DNA of 64,000 bases, taken from positions 1 through 64,000 of the forward strand of contig JAJPIM010000005.1 of NCBI GenBank assembly GCA_021324775.1, given 5' to 3'. Position 1 is the stretch's first letter. Every line of letters starts with the position of its first letter. This document shows, piece after piece, positions 41,660-49,728 of the stretch. A program made the translations under genes and the position numbers. This DNA comes from Gemmatimonadota bacterium (GTDB taxonomy: Bacteria > Gemmatimonadota > Gemmatimonadetes > Gemmatimonadales > Gemmatimonadaceae). The notes below the pieces were generated by a model that saw only the letters and a program-made list of their open reading frames with translations, did no database searches and was not told where the DNA came from.

Positions 41660-43513
41660 ATGACATTCTGGAACTCCTCATTTGCGCGGCTCGTTTTTGG
41701 TGGGCTCTCGGGCCTGGTGCTCTCGGCCTGTGCCTCTTCCTCCTCTGGTCACATGGGGGCGGCGATGGGCGGGTCGGCGGTGGCGCCATCGCCCGATCCG
41801 CGGCTCGCGCTCAAGGCGGGGTGGTTCGACGCGGGTGAGGCGTCCTGGAACATGGCGTTGGTGGCCACGGCCAAGCCCTCCGCGGCGTTCTTCAATGCCA
41901 CTGGGGCGACGGACCGGCTGACCAACTCGGACCTCGCGTTCACTGGCGGACACTACGTCGTCCAGGGGAACTACAGCGGATACCAGATCTGGGATGTGGC
42001 GTCGCCAAGTGCACCGACAGTGGTGACGGCGTATGTGTGCGGGGGGGTGCAGGGGGACGTGTCGGTTTACAGGAACCTGTTGTTCGTGTCGGTGGAGAAC
42101 GGACAGGGGCGGGTCGACTGTGGGCTGCAAGGCGTCGAGGATACCGTGAGTGCGGAGCGCTTCCGCGGGGTCCGGATCTTCGACATCAGCGACGTCGCGC
42201 ATCCGCGCAAAGTGGTAGACGTGCAGACCTGCCGCGGGTCGCACACCAACACCGTCGTCACCGATCCGCTGGACAGTTCCAACGTGTACGTCTATGTCGA
42301 CGCGTTGCAGACGGCGCGGCCATCGGCGGAGCTGGCGGGGTGTTCGGATGCGGCACCGGAGGATGTGCCGAGTTCGGAGCGGTTCCGCATCGATGTCGTG
42401 CAGGTGCCGCTGGCGCATCCGGAGCAAGCGAAAGTCGTCAGCCGTCCGCGTGTACTCGCGGACCTCGCGCCGTACGTGCGGCACGAGGAGTACGCGGCTG
42501 ACACGGCGGCCGAGAGTGATCTCCTGCGCTATTTGAAGGCATCACCGGGTGGCGCACGGGCCGCGGAGCTCAGCCCACTGGGGCCGATCGCGACCGCGTG
42601 TCATGACATCACGGTGTATCCGGCGATCGGGTTAGCCGGGGGGGCGTGTATCGGGTACGGGTTGCTGCTGGACATCAAGGATGTCGCGAATCCGCGGCGG
42701 ATCACGGCGGCATCCGACACCAACTTCTGGGGATGGCACTCGGCGACCTTCAGCAACGATGGGTCGGAGGTCTTGTTCTCCGACGAGTGGGGTGGTGGCG
42801 GGGCGCCGCGCTGCCGAGCGACCGACAACCCGAAGTGGGGCGCGGACGCCATCTACCGGATCGACGGCGACCACATGACGCTCCAGGGTTACTACAAACT
42901 GCCGGTGGCGCAGCCGGCGACGAAGAACTGTGTGGCGCACAACGGCTCGCTGATTCCGATCCCGGGGCGGACCGTGATGGTGCAGTCGTGGTATCAGGGT
43001 GGTGTGTCGGTGTTCGACTGGACCGATGCCGCGCATCCGACGGAGATCGCGTATTTCGATCGGGGGCCGATCGATTCCACGAAGATGGTGGAGGGTGGGA
43101 CGTGGTCGGCGTACTGGTGGAATGGGTACATCTATAGCTCGGAGATCACGCGCGGGCTGGATGTGCTGGCGCTCAAGGCGAGTCCGTTGCTCACGCAGAA
43201 CGAGCTGGATGCGGCGAAGTCGGTGCAGTTCGATCAGTTGAACGTGCAGGACCAGCAGAAGTTCGTGTGGCGGCCGAGTTTTGTCGTGGCGCGGGCGTAT
43301 CTCGATCAGTTGGCGCGGGACGATGGGTTGGCGGCGAACCGGCGGAGTGCAGTGGCGCGGGGGCTTGCGGCGGCGGAGAAGATGAAGGGGGATGCGCGGA
43401 ACGCGGCGCTCACGACGCTGGCGGCGGGGTTGGATTCGGACGCGGCGTCGGCCAAGGATGGCGCGAAGGTGAAGGCGCCGGCGGGGGTAGTGCGGGGGAT
43501 TGCGGCGGCGTAG
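41660..43513 (+). CDS. LVIVD-repeat beta-propeller lipoprotein
   Basis: A 617-residue protein. Lipobox LSAC (Cys24). The body is a likely beta-propeller with LVIVD-type blades: YVVQGNYSGYQIWDVASPSA, GVRIFDISDVAHPRKVVDVQ, GYGLLLDIKDVANPRRITAA, GGVSVFDWTDAAHPTEIAYF, GYIYSSEITRGLDVLALKAS. The 'xIxDVxxPxxxxxV' motif recurs at least four times. Several paired Cys suggest an extracytoplasmic location. LVIVD proteins are surface or periplasmic with no assigned reaction. The last ~100 residues are helical and Ala/Lys-rich. It follows the DUF305 gene on the same strand, and the pair may be co-transcribed. Confidence 0.85.
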   Translation: MTFWNSSFARLVFGGLSGLVLSACASSSSGHMGAAMGGSAVAPSPDPRLALKAGWFDAGEASWNMALVATAKPSAAFFNATGATDRLTNSDLAFTGGHYVVQGNYSGYQIWDVASPSAPTVVTAYVCGGVQGDVSVYRNLLFVSVENGQGRVDCGLQGVEDTVSAERFRGVRIFDISDVAHPRKVVDVQTCRGSHTNTVVTDPLDSSNVYVYVDALQTARPSAELAGCSDAAPEDVPSSERFRIDVVQVPLAHPEQAKVVSRPRVLADLAPYVRHEEYAADTAAESDLLRYLKASPGGARAAELSPLGPIATACHDITVYPAIGLAGGACIGYGLLLDIKDVANPRRITAASDTNFWGWHSATFSNDGSEVLFSDEWGGGGAPRCRATDNPKWGADAIYRIDGDHMTLQGYYKLPVAQPATKNCVAHNGSLIPIPGRTVMVQSWYQGGVSVFDWTDAAHPTEIAYFDRGPIDSTKMVEGGTWSAYWWNGYIYSSEITRGLDVLALKASPLLTQNELDAAKSVQFDQLNVQDQQKFVWRPSFVVARAYLDQLARDDGLAANRRSAVARGLAAAEKMKGDARNAALTTLAAGLDSDAASAKDGAKVKAPAGVVRGIAAA

Positions 43514-43524
43514 GAGCGGCGACG

Positions 43525-43649
43525 GTTGGGGGCCGTTGCCCGAGGGGGGCGACCTACGGTTCTCGAAGGGCCCCCGCTGCGAAGGCCACTGGCGTGTGTT
43601 GAACGGCGACCGCAGAGTTACCGGGCCGGTCGCGATCGGCCCCTACCAG
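43525..43649. repeat. Type C then type B palindromes, mosaic unit
   Basis: Type C at 43525-43582, spacer containing ggccactggc and aacggcgaccgcag, type B at 43617-43649. The same order and spacers occur at 52461-52583. Confidence 0.85.
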
Positions 43650-43700
43650 GGACGGTTGGTCGTGGGGCCGATAGGATGGTGGGAGCACAACGGCACATCG

Positions 43701-43735
43701 GTGTGGGCGGTTCCCGAACCGCCCCCGCTGCGTGG
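43701..43735. repeat. Palindromic repeat, type A
   Basis: gtgtgggcggttcccgaacc gcccccgctgcg, again with the paired ggcggtt/aaccgcc variant. Confidence 0.85.
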
Positions 43736-43779
43736 CCGCAAAGGGCAGCGGGACGGCAGCCACATTTTTGTCACTGGCC

Positions 43780-43797
43780 GGCGGTCGAGCGACCGCC
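43780..43797 (-). terminator. Small hairpin after the 43803-44585 lipoprotein gene
   Basis: Perfect 8-bp inverted repeat (ggcggtcg, ag, cgaccgcc) six bases after the stop on the minus strand. Confidence 0.5.
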
Positions 43798-43802
43798 AGA
43801 CC

Positions 43803-44585
43803 CTAGTTCAATCCGACCAGCCGGACTGCGGGGATCGCCCTCGACGCCATGCTGACCTGAGTCAGCGATGGGTCCACGCCTGGCTGGCTCGGGAAGAACA
43901 GAGTGAAATTGGTCGTGACGGTCGCGCGTGAGCATGCGAGCGCGGAGTCCGCCGGTTCCCGGGCGATCACGACGTGTTGCCAGGCGCAGTGGCCGCTCAC
44001 TGCAGACGATGTGATGTTGCCCGCCGAAGAGTCGGATTGCGCCGAGGAGTCTCCGTCAACGACAAAGCCAAAGCCATCATTCGGGCTTAGCACCACCTCA
44101 GCGTGCGTGCTCCGCGCCGCGCGGCCGACCGGCAGCGCGAGACCCGCGAGCCTGCCGGTCAGAGCGATGCGCTGTGCTGGCGGTCCGAGGTTGGTGGTTA
44201 CGGTGTAGTCCAACGCGAGGTATTGCTGATAATCGGAGGTCCAACCGACTACCAGTGCAGTCGAGTCGGAGGGCGTCCCGGCTGCCGTCGTGTCGTAGAA
44301 CGTCAGTGCCATCATTTGCATCGACAGCTTGCCGGTGGCTGTCGTGAGCTGGACCGTGGTAGGTGTCAGTCCCTCGTCGGCCGTGAGCGCGAGTACCTGC
44401 TCGATCTGCGGGCGAAGGCTGACCAGGTGGCCGCCGGGCGTGTCGGCGACGAAGGCGCTGTCGAAGAGGCGCGCGAGCGAGCCGCTCGACGGGCCGGTGG
44501 GTTTGTCGGTGCTGCAGGCGGCGAGCGTTGTCGCGCTGGCCAGCGAGGCAAGAAGCAGATGACGGCGGACGATCTTCAATGGCAT
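43803..44585 (-). CDS. Lipoprotein of unknown function
   Basis: A 260-residue protein. Signal with lipobox LAAC (RRHLLLASLASATTLAACST). The mature part is beta-rich with alternating strands (TPTTVQLTTATGKLSMQMMA, TALVVGWTSDYQQYLALDYT, ATVTTNFTLFFPSQPGVDPS) and a likely disulfide between GHCAW and LACSR. No family recognised. The 3' end of this gene is duplicated at 47527-47625. Flanked by palindromic repeats on both sides. Confidence 0.75.
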   Translation of the reverse strand: MPLKIVRRHLLLASLASATTLAACSTDKPTGPSSGSLARLFDSAFVADTPGGHLVSLRPQIEQVLALTADEGLTPTTVQLTTATGKLSMQMMALTFYDTTAAGTPSDSTALVVGWTSDYQQYLALDYTVTTNLGPPAQRIALTGRLAGLALPVGRAARSTHAEVVLSPNDGFGFVVDGDSSAQSDSSAGNITSSAVSGHCAWQHVVIAREPADSALACSRATVTTNFTLFFPSQPGVDPSLTQVSMASRAIPAVRLVGLN

Positions 44586-45128
44586 ATCCCGGACATTGAG
44601 TGGGCGCGCGTGTTATTTCATGGTACCGACGACCCGCGACGGGAGTTGGTGACCGGCCATATCAGGATGATAGTTGCTCTCGCGGCCGACGCGGTGGTGG
44701 GACGGCACGGACAGATCTGTGTGGGCCGTTCTCGAACGGCCCCCGCTGCGTGGGCCACGGGCAACCATGGGACGGCAACAACATTTCTACCGCCCGTCGG
44801 TGTCGCCGAGCGATGCGGAGAGTCCGAGTTACAGAGCGGAGCAGAACGGTCAACAGCCTGTGCGGCGTGGCCTATGTCGGCATGACCGGACCGGCGTCAT
44901 TGTAACCGTTTGATCCTGTATGTCACCTTCACGCTGACACACGCGTGCAGTCCCTCTGCATGCACTGGCCCGCCGAGCCACCGGCCTCGACATTTCCATG
45001 CGGTCCCGCGTGCAGGGCGTTCTCACACTGTTAGTGCGGGCGGGGGAGATGTTCTCATTGTCGGCGGGTCGCAGGCCATCCAGTGGAGTAGCACGGTATC
45101 GTCTGAACTCACCATTTGGAGCGGGGAT
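44586..45128. other. Gene-free interval between the lipoprotein and cupin genes
   Basis: Holds one type A palindrome (44719-44752). Its flanking spacers (gacggcacggacagatctgt, and ggccacgggcaaccatggga further on) match the mosaic spacers at 52441 and 43700. The right half, 44870-45128, shows no gene or repeat that I can name. Confidence 0.6.
44719..44752. repeat. Palindromic repeat, type A
   Basis: gtgtgggccgttctcgaacg gcccccgctgcg; perfect arms. Confidence 0.85.
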
Positions 45129-45524
45129 ATGCAGATCACGCGCGTCGGTTCGCAGCCGTCGGGCAAGGGTCCGGCGGACTGGTTTACTGGGACCGTCCGT
45201 ATCGACCCGCTGTTTCAGGCGCCAGACCCGGCTCGCGTTGCCGGGGCCAGCGTCACATTCGAGCCGGGAGCGCGGACGGCGTGGCACACGCATCCGCTCG
45301 GACAGACCTTGATCATTACGGCGGGGCGCGGACGGGTGCAGCGGGAAGGTGGTCCGGTCGAGGAGGTCAATCCTGGCGATGTGGTGTGGTTCGCGCCTGG
45401 TGAGAAGCATTGGCATGGGGCTGCGCCGACCATCGCCATGACGCACATCGCCGTTCAGGAGCGATTGAATGGCAAGGTCGTCGATTGGTTGGAGCACGTG
45501 AGCGACGCGCAATATCAAGGGTGA
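45129..45524 (+). CDS. Cupin-domain protein
   Basis: A 131-residue single-domain cupin. Seen: [14 protein letters not shown], then cupin motif 1 in [20 protein letters not shown] with metal ligands His-x-His and a Gln in the Glu position, and motif 2 in [20 protein letters not shown]. The opening and the [11 protein letters not shown] ending resemble the '(R)-mandelonitrile lyase-like / carboxymuconolactone-associated' cupins common in soil bacteria. Mn or Fe binding is likely; the reaction is not known. ATG chosen over a longer frame; ggagcgggga upstream may be the ribosome site. Confidence 0.88.
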   Translation: MQITRVGSQPSGKGPADWFTGTVRIDPLFQAPDPARVAGASVTFEPGARTAWHTHPLGQTLIITAGRGRVQREGGPVEEVNPGDVVWFAPGEKHWHGAAPTIAMTHIAVQERLNGKVVDWLEHVSDAQYQG

Positions 45525-45680
45525 AATCCGGATTTCGTCGTTGCGGATGTAACCAGAGACGACGCGGATGTAACCCCTCTGCGAGGGGCTCATTTGGTAC
45601 TGGCCGGTTTCGCTACCGCACCCGACATTCTTTAGACGGATTTGAACGGTTCCACGCCGTCCTTCACAAGGGGGTGTGTC

Positions 45681-46376
45681 GTGAAGCCTCGTATGTGCGC
45701 AGCGTTTGGTGGAGCGGTGATATTCTGCAGCGCCTTCGCTCCCGGCGGCGTCGGCGCGCAGGCTGGCACGTTGACGGCGGCGGTTGCCGGGGTCGTGCCC
45801 GTGCCGATTGGACCGCTCGTCGACAATCGAAACGTCGGCGTCGGCGGCGAGCTGGCGCTCCGGTACGCGCCGGCGGCGTTGCCAAATGCCGCGGTGCGGC
45901 TCGAGCTGTCCGGACTGCTGCCGTCCTCGCATGACAACGGTGGTACGGACCAGAACACGACCCTCGTCGCCAACGGCAGTAGTGCCCTGATTGCGATGGC
46001 GGGTCCCGAGTTCGACGTGGCGAGCTTTGGCGGCCACGCCTACACGACGGCAACGGCGGGTGCCGCTCGCATCTGGGCGACATCGGCCGCCTCATCGTTA
46101 CCGACGCCGGCGTACGGACCGTTCGCTACGATGACCGGGCGGGCCGCAACTAACTTCGCGTGGAGCGGCGGCGGCGGGTTCGTGACTGGGCGATCGAGCG
46201 GCGGCCTGGCTGCCGATTTCGGTCTTCGGTATTACGACCTCGGGCGCGCGACGTATGTCACGTCGTATCCGGCCTTCATCTTTGGCGCGGGCACTCCCGT
46301 TGCGGCGCGCGCCACGGTTGGCCATCACCGTACGACCCTTCTGGCGCCGTCAATCGGGTTGAGCTGGCGGCCGTAA
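45681..46376 (+). CDS. Probable outer-membrane beta-barrel protein
   Basis: A 231-residue protein. GTG start with aaggggg upstream; the signal peptide ends VGAQA. Strand pattern suggests a small barrel: GVGGELALRYAPAAL, AAVRLELSGLLP, ATNFAWSGGGGFVTG, GGLAADFGLRYYDLG, and a last strand TTLLAPSIGLSWRP ending near an aromatic. No family recognised. It has the same overall size as the barrel at 2004-2699 but no clear shared motifs. Confidence 0.65.
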   Translation: MKPRMCAAFGGAVIFCSAFAPGGVGAQAGTLTAAVAGVVPVPIGPLVDNRNVGVGGELALRYAPAALPNAAVRLELSGLLPSSHDNGGTDQNTTLVANGSSALIAMAGPEFDVASFGGHAYTTATAGAARIWATSAASSLPTPAYGPFATMTGRAATNFAWSGGGGFVTGRSSGGLAADFGLRYYDLGRATYVTSYPAFIFGAGTPVAARATVGHHRTTLLAPSIGLSWRP

Positions 46377-46418
46377 TCTCATCGATGGCGCCCGCCGGCG
46401 GGGTGCGCGACGTCAGCG

Positions 46419-46718
46419 CTAGGGGTCGCCGAGGTCCTCATCGAACAGTGTGGCAGCAGTACCTGGCGGTAGCGAGAGATCGTTGGGGGAGGGCCAGTCC
46501 ACGAGGGCCAGTCGGCGAGCGGATCGCGGACGGACCACTCTTGCCGCCAGGAGTAGTCCATCACGGCCGGTAGGCTGCTTGCCCTGTTGCGCATCGGGCG
46601 CACGAAGTTCGGCGACCACTTCACCATGATCGGTCACAATGATGCGTGGTTCGGGTGCGAGCTGTATGATGTACAGGTCCACGTTAGGCGTTCGATCACG
46701 AATATCGATCGATATCAT
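46419..46718 (-). CDS. Phd/prevent-host-death-like antitoxin, orphan
   Basis: A 99-residue protein. The segment EPRIIVTDHGEVVAELRAPD followed by LPPGTAATLFDEDLGDP is characteristic of Phd-type antitoxins; the N-terminus (MISIDIRDRTPNVDLYI) is a poor match for the usual DNA-binding start. No PIN or Doc toxin gene is adjacent: the gene upstream encodes a YcxB-like membrane protein. Either the partner was lost or the gene is a remnant. The overlapping frames are no better. Confidence 0.5.
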   Translation of the reverse strand: MISIDIRDRTPNVDLYIIQLAPEPRIIVTDHGEVVAELRAPDAQQGKQPTGRDGLLLAARVVRPRSARRLALVDWPSPNDLSLPPGTAATLFDEDLGDP

Positions 46719-46738
46719 TTGGGATCATTGTAGGAAGA

Positions 46739-47251
46739 TCACACTGCCTGCACTGACGCTCCGTGGTCGGGTGACCAGTCGCGAATGTTGGAGCGCAGGT
46801 CCGACGTAAGTGCGGCGTCTAGTATGCGTTTCGGGATCACAGGGCCGCCGTTAGGCCCGTGGAGAAAGAGAAAGAACTCTGGAGTTTCGATCACCCGCGT
46901 GATGCCGCTCCAAGCGTAACGAGTGTCGATGTGATCGCACCAGGTACGTATTCCGTGGGCGGTGACCTCGATCTGGTAGGACTCGAGTGCGTGCTTATCC
47001 CGTGCGCGTGCGCGGCGAATTCGCGATTGCAGTTCGAGCTGGCGTCCTTTGATAAGGAAATACCCGCCGACTATCCCAATGTACGTCGTGAACAACCACG
47101 TCTTCGGCGTCAGGAGATACGCTCCACAGAAGATCACCAGATAGACGGCGGCGCTTACGAACTCGGACCGGCTCCTCGGCCAACTAGCCACAAGCATCAG
47201 GTGGCACGCGCGCGGGATTTCTCCATCCAGCGGATCAAGTCGCAGGAGCAT
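46739..47251 (-). CDS. YcxB-like membrane protein
   Basis: A 170-residue protein with two membrane helices (~residues 30-48 FVSAAVYLVIFCGAYLL and ~52-66 TWLFTTYIGIVGGYFLI) and a cytosolic C-terminal beta domain (YQIEVTAHGIRTWCDHIDTR, AWSGITRVIETPEFFLFLHG, GGPVIPKRIL). That plan and the 'W..I..v.e....f.l......VIPKR' motif fit the YcxB-like family (PF14317). Function unknown. Confidence 0.78.
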   Translation of the reverse strand: MLLRLDPLDGEIPRACHLMLVASWPRSRSEFVSAAVYLVIFCGAYLLTPKTWLFTTYIGIVGGYFLIKGRQLELQSRIRRARARDKHALESYQIEVTAHGIRTWCDHIDTRYAWSGITRVIETPEFFLFLHGPNGGPVIPKRILDAALTSDLRSNIRDWSPDHGASVQAV

Positions 47252-47338
47252 GGGAGTCTCGTGGAGTCGGAAAGGAGGTCATTGGCGCGAATTTGCGGCG
47301 GCGAGCGACTTGACACTACGGCCGCAGCGCCGGGATGT

Positions 47339-47381
47339 CCAACGGCGGCCGAAGGGCTCTTACCCGAACGGCCGCCGTTGG
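47339..47381. repeat. 12-bp inverted repeat with 19-base loop
   Basis: ccaacggcggcc and its exact complement ggccgccgttgg; inside are cgaagggctcttacccgaac, so it may be a diverged type C element. Confidence 0.65.
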
Positions 47382-47414
47382 CGGATTTGGTGACCTCAGG
47401 ATCGCAACGACAAT

Positions 47415-47448
47415 CTTACTGGGCCGGTCACGACCGACCCCTACCAGG
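47415..47448. repeat. Palindromic repeat, type B (diverged)
   Basis: cttactgggccggtcacgac cgacccctaccagg; one arm has a mismatch. Confidence 0.75.
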
Positions 47449-47526
47449 GACATTTGCGGTCACCCTCCTGGATCGCGGCGCCGCGTCAGGACCAGGCAGA
47501 GTGGCGCCGTCGGTCCTCGCCGCCGT

Positions 47527-47625
47527 CCCTAGTTGAGTCCGACCAGCCGGACTGCGGGGATCGCCCTCGACGACATGCTGACCTGCGTCAGCGATGGGTC
47601 CCCCTCGGGAAGAACAGAGTCTGTC
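47527..47625 (-). pseudogene. Truncated duplicate of the 3' end of the 43803-44585 lipoprotein gene
   Basis: The first ~75 bases match 43801-43876 with about four differences (shared: ccgaccagccggactgcggg, gatcgccctcgacg, gtcagcgatgggtcc), then a deletion of about 10 bases, then a shared ctcgggaagaacagagt. Only the last ~33 codons of the gene are present, so it cannot encode the protein. Confidence 0.8.
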
Positions 47626-47658
47626 GTGCGCGGTTGATGCTATGATGTGATGGGCGAG

Positions 47659-47692
47659 TGGGGGCCGTTCTCGAACGGCCCCCGCTGCGTTT
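47659..47692. repeat. Palindromic repeat, type A
   Basis: gtgggggccgttctcgaacg gcccccgctgcgtt, near-identical to the copy at 18599. Confidence 0.85.
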
Positions 47693-47764
47693 GGCTGCGG
47701 CGGGCAGCGGCAACACGTGGACAGGCGAAGGTGGTTCTTCGGTGGGGCATCCTGAGCCAACCCT

Positions 47765-48445
47765 TCAGGCGCTGACCGGGGGTGCCTTTTGCGGTGCGTT
47801 CGCACGGCGCCGAGTGACCCGGTAATACGCCCACCACAGGTGCGCAGCGGCGCCGCGGAGTGGCCGCCAGGGTTCGGCGAGCGCGATCATTTGCTTCGAT
47901 GTCGGGCGCGCCTCGAGTGCAAGGCCGAGTTGCACTCCCGTTTGGAGCGCGACATCGCCGGCGGGCCACGCGTCGCTGTGGCCCAGGCAGAAGAGCAGAT
48001 ACACATCGGCCGTCCACGGGCCGACGCCCGGCAGCGAGGTCAGTATTCGGTGCGCTTCGTCGGCATCGAGCTCGCGCAGCGATTCGAGGTCGAGTCGTTC
48101 GGCGTGGATCTCGCCGGCGAGGTGGAGCAACGTCTTTGCCTTGGCGCGTGAGAGACCCAGGCGGAAGAGTTGCGTGCGGGTGCTGCGTTGGACCGTGCCG
48201 GGGTGAAATGGATCGTGCGCGTTCCGAACGCGCTCCCAGATGGCGTCGGCGCTCGCTGTGGACAGCATCTGGCCGACGATGATTCGCGCGAGGCCGGCGA
48301 ATCCGGGGTCGCGGCGGCGGAGCAGCGGCGGTCCCGTAGAGGCGAGTATGTCGCGCAGGCGTGGGTCGCGGCGCGCGAGCGTTTTTATTGCGCGGTCGAG
48401 GTCTGCCTGGGTGTGGAAGTACGACGCGGGGCGCCGCCGAGGCAC
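47765..48445 (-). CDS. DNA-3-methyladenine glycosylase II-like (HhH-GPD)
   Basis: A 226-residue base-excision-repair enzyme that removes alkylated bases. Helix-hairpin-helix-GPD fold: FAGLARIIVGQMLSTASADA, HAERLDLESLRELDADEAHR, the hairpin ILTSLPGVGPWTADVYLLFC, the catalytic Asp in AWPAGDVALQTGV, and LAEPWRPLRGAAAHLWWAYY. GTG start overlaps the stop of the ogt gene by one base (tagtg), so the two are translationally coupled: a compact alkylation-repair operon. The AlkA N-terminal TBP-like domain is absent, as in short Gram-negative and yeast Mag forms. Confidence 0.92.
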   Translation of the reverse strand: MPRRRPASYFHTQADLDRAIKTLARRDPRLRDILASTGPPLLRRRDPGFAGLARIIVGQMLSTASADAIWERVRNAHDPFHPGTVQRSTRTQLFRLGLSRAKAKTLLHLAGEIHAERLDLESLRELDADEAHRILTSLPGVGPWTADVYLLFCLGHSDAWPAGDVALQTGVQLGLALEARPTSKQMIALAEPWRPLRGAAAHLWWAYYRVTRRRANAPQKAPPVSA

Positions 48446-48972
48446 TAGATGCTGAGCGAGGCGGTTTGTGCGCCTTCGAGGGTGAGGAGGTGTTCCTTGA
48501 TCGGCAGGCCGCCGCCGAAACCTGTGAGGTCGCCATTCGAACCGATGACGCGGTGGCAGGGGGCGATGATGGGAATCGGGTTGCGGCCGTTGGCGGCGCC
48601 GACGGCGCGGGTGGCGGTGGGTTGGCCGATCTGTTTCGCGATCTGGGCGTAGGATCGCGTTTCGCCGAAGGGGATGGTGAGGAGCGCGCGCCAGACCTTT
48701 TGCTGAAAGTCGGTTCCCTTGAAGTCGAGTGGGAGGTCGAAGGCCTTGCGTGTGCCCGCGAAGTATTCGCCGAGTTGGCGGGCGGTTTCGGTGAGGACTG
48801 GGTGAGCTGGGGATTCCGCGGCGAGACTCAGTGAGAGGCTCGCAGGGTCGGTGGATTCCCAGAGGATCGCGGCGAGGCCGGCGTCGGAGGCGACGAGGCG
48901 CAGGCGGCCGATCGGGGAATCGGCCCAACTATAGAGGTAAGTCTTGGTGGGGTGGGGGGGAGTGGTCCTCAC
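48445..48972 (-). CDS. ogt: Methylated-DNA-protein-cysteine methyltransferase
   Basis: A 175-residue suicide enzyme that takes the methyl group from O6-methylguanine. Seen: YLYSWADSPIGRLRLVASDA, TDFQQKVWRALLTIPFGETR, SYAQIAKQIGQPTATRAVGA, the acceptor IIAPCHRVIGSNGDLTGFGG and the terminal KEHLLTLEG. GTG 48972 is chosen: the frame continues upstream through a type A palindrome, and the shorter protein has the normal Ogt length. Coupled to the downstream glycosylase gene. Confidence 0.94.
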   Translation of the reverse strand: MRTTPPHPTKTYLYSWADSPIGRLRLVASDAGLAAILWESTDPASLSLSLAAESPAHPVLTETARQLGEYFAGTRKAFDLPLDFKGTDFQQKVWRALLTIPFGETRSYAQIAKQIGQPTATRAVGAANGRNPIPIIAPCHRVIGSNGDLTGFGGGLPIKEHLLTLEGAQTASLSI

Positions 48973-49336
48973 GGCGGATTCCGGTTGTCGGTGATTCTGT
49001 GGTGGCGAAGTACGGAGGGCGATTCGATACAGTCGGTTTGGGCACTCGGGCCGGGAAGTATCAGATGCTGGCTCAGTGTGGGGGCGGTTCGCGAACCGCC
49101 CCCGCTGCATAATGCCGTCGCATCCGGCGCGGCACCTGGAGTGGTTGGCCACTCTCGCGTGGCTCGCGATCGGACGGTACAGGAAGCTACAGGCCCGTGC
49201 AGGATTGCGACACGATGTTCTCGAGCGATCGGGACAGTTGGCGACGTGCACGGTAGGAATACCAGCTACGAGTGATCATCCGGTAGTCGACGAGACCGTG
49301 AATTCGCGCCTGACTTCGCGGGCGGGGGTCATCCTG
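48973..49336. other. Interval between ogt and the DUF2442-like gene
   Basis: Divergent promoter region holding one type A palindrome (49076-49110). The open frame across it on the plus strand has no signature; no DUF4160 partner could be found here. Confidence 0.55.
49076..49110. repeat. Palindromic repeat, type A
   Basis: gtgtgggggcggttcgcgaa ccgcccccgctgc, with the ggcggtt/aaccgcc variant and a cgcg centre. Confidence 0.85.
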
Positions 49337-49714
49337 ATGAAGCGGCGTGAGCGCGGCACGAAGACACCTGGTGCGACGGTGCGCTACGACTCGAAGACGG
49401 AGCGTGTCGTCGTGTCGTGTCCAAACCGTGCGGAGTTTCGCCTGCCGATCGAGGCGTTTGGGACTGTCGCCAGGGGAACGCTGGAGGAACGCGCCTCGGT
49501 GACACTGAGCCGGGACGGCGACGGCCTGCGGTGGGATGTCTTCGACGCCGATTACTATTGGCCGTTCTTGATGGCGGTGATGCTCGGCCCGGCGACTTGG
49601 CGGCGAACATCCGCGAAAACACTCGCCAGCATGACGAGTCCTGCGAAAGCCCGCGGGTCCCACGCGAACGGTGCGAAAGGCGGGCGGCCACGGAAGCGGA
49701 AAGTCGCCACGTAG
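49337..49714 (+). CDS. DUF2442-like protein with basic tail
   Basis: A 125-residue protein. Core VRYDSKTERVVVSCPNRAEF, RLPIEAFGTVARG, ASVTLSRDGDGLRWDVFDAD, YYWPFLMAVMLG follows the DUF2442 pattern (strand, strand, 'L.........l..v.....g..i.W...D......l...'). The tail HANGAKGGRPRKRKV is nearly identical to that of the DUF2442 protein at 21037-21504 (RANGAKGGRPRGTG). No DUF4160 gene is adjacent, so it is a solitary antitoxin-like protein or uses another partner. The start is uncertain because the open frame runs upstream. Confidence 0.62.
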   Translation: MKRRERGTKTPGATVRYDSKTERVVVSCPNRAEFRLPIEAFGTVARGTLEERASVTLSRDGDGLRWDVFDADYYWPFLMAVMLGPATWRRTSAKTLASMTSPAKARGSHANGAKGGRPRKRKVAT

Positions 49715-49728
49715 GTCATCACGAGCCG

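Larger units (their letters stand above)
47252..47764. other. Gene-free, repeat-rich interval
   Basis: Contains in order a 12-bp inverted repeat (47339-47381), a type B palindrome (47415-47448), a truncated copy of a nearby gene end (47527-47625) and a type A palindrome (47659-47692). No intact gene. Confidence 0.75.

Noticed and set aside
48973-49251. N-terminal extension of Ogt
   Set aside because: It would translate a type A palindrome and exceed the normal length of the family.
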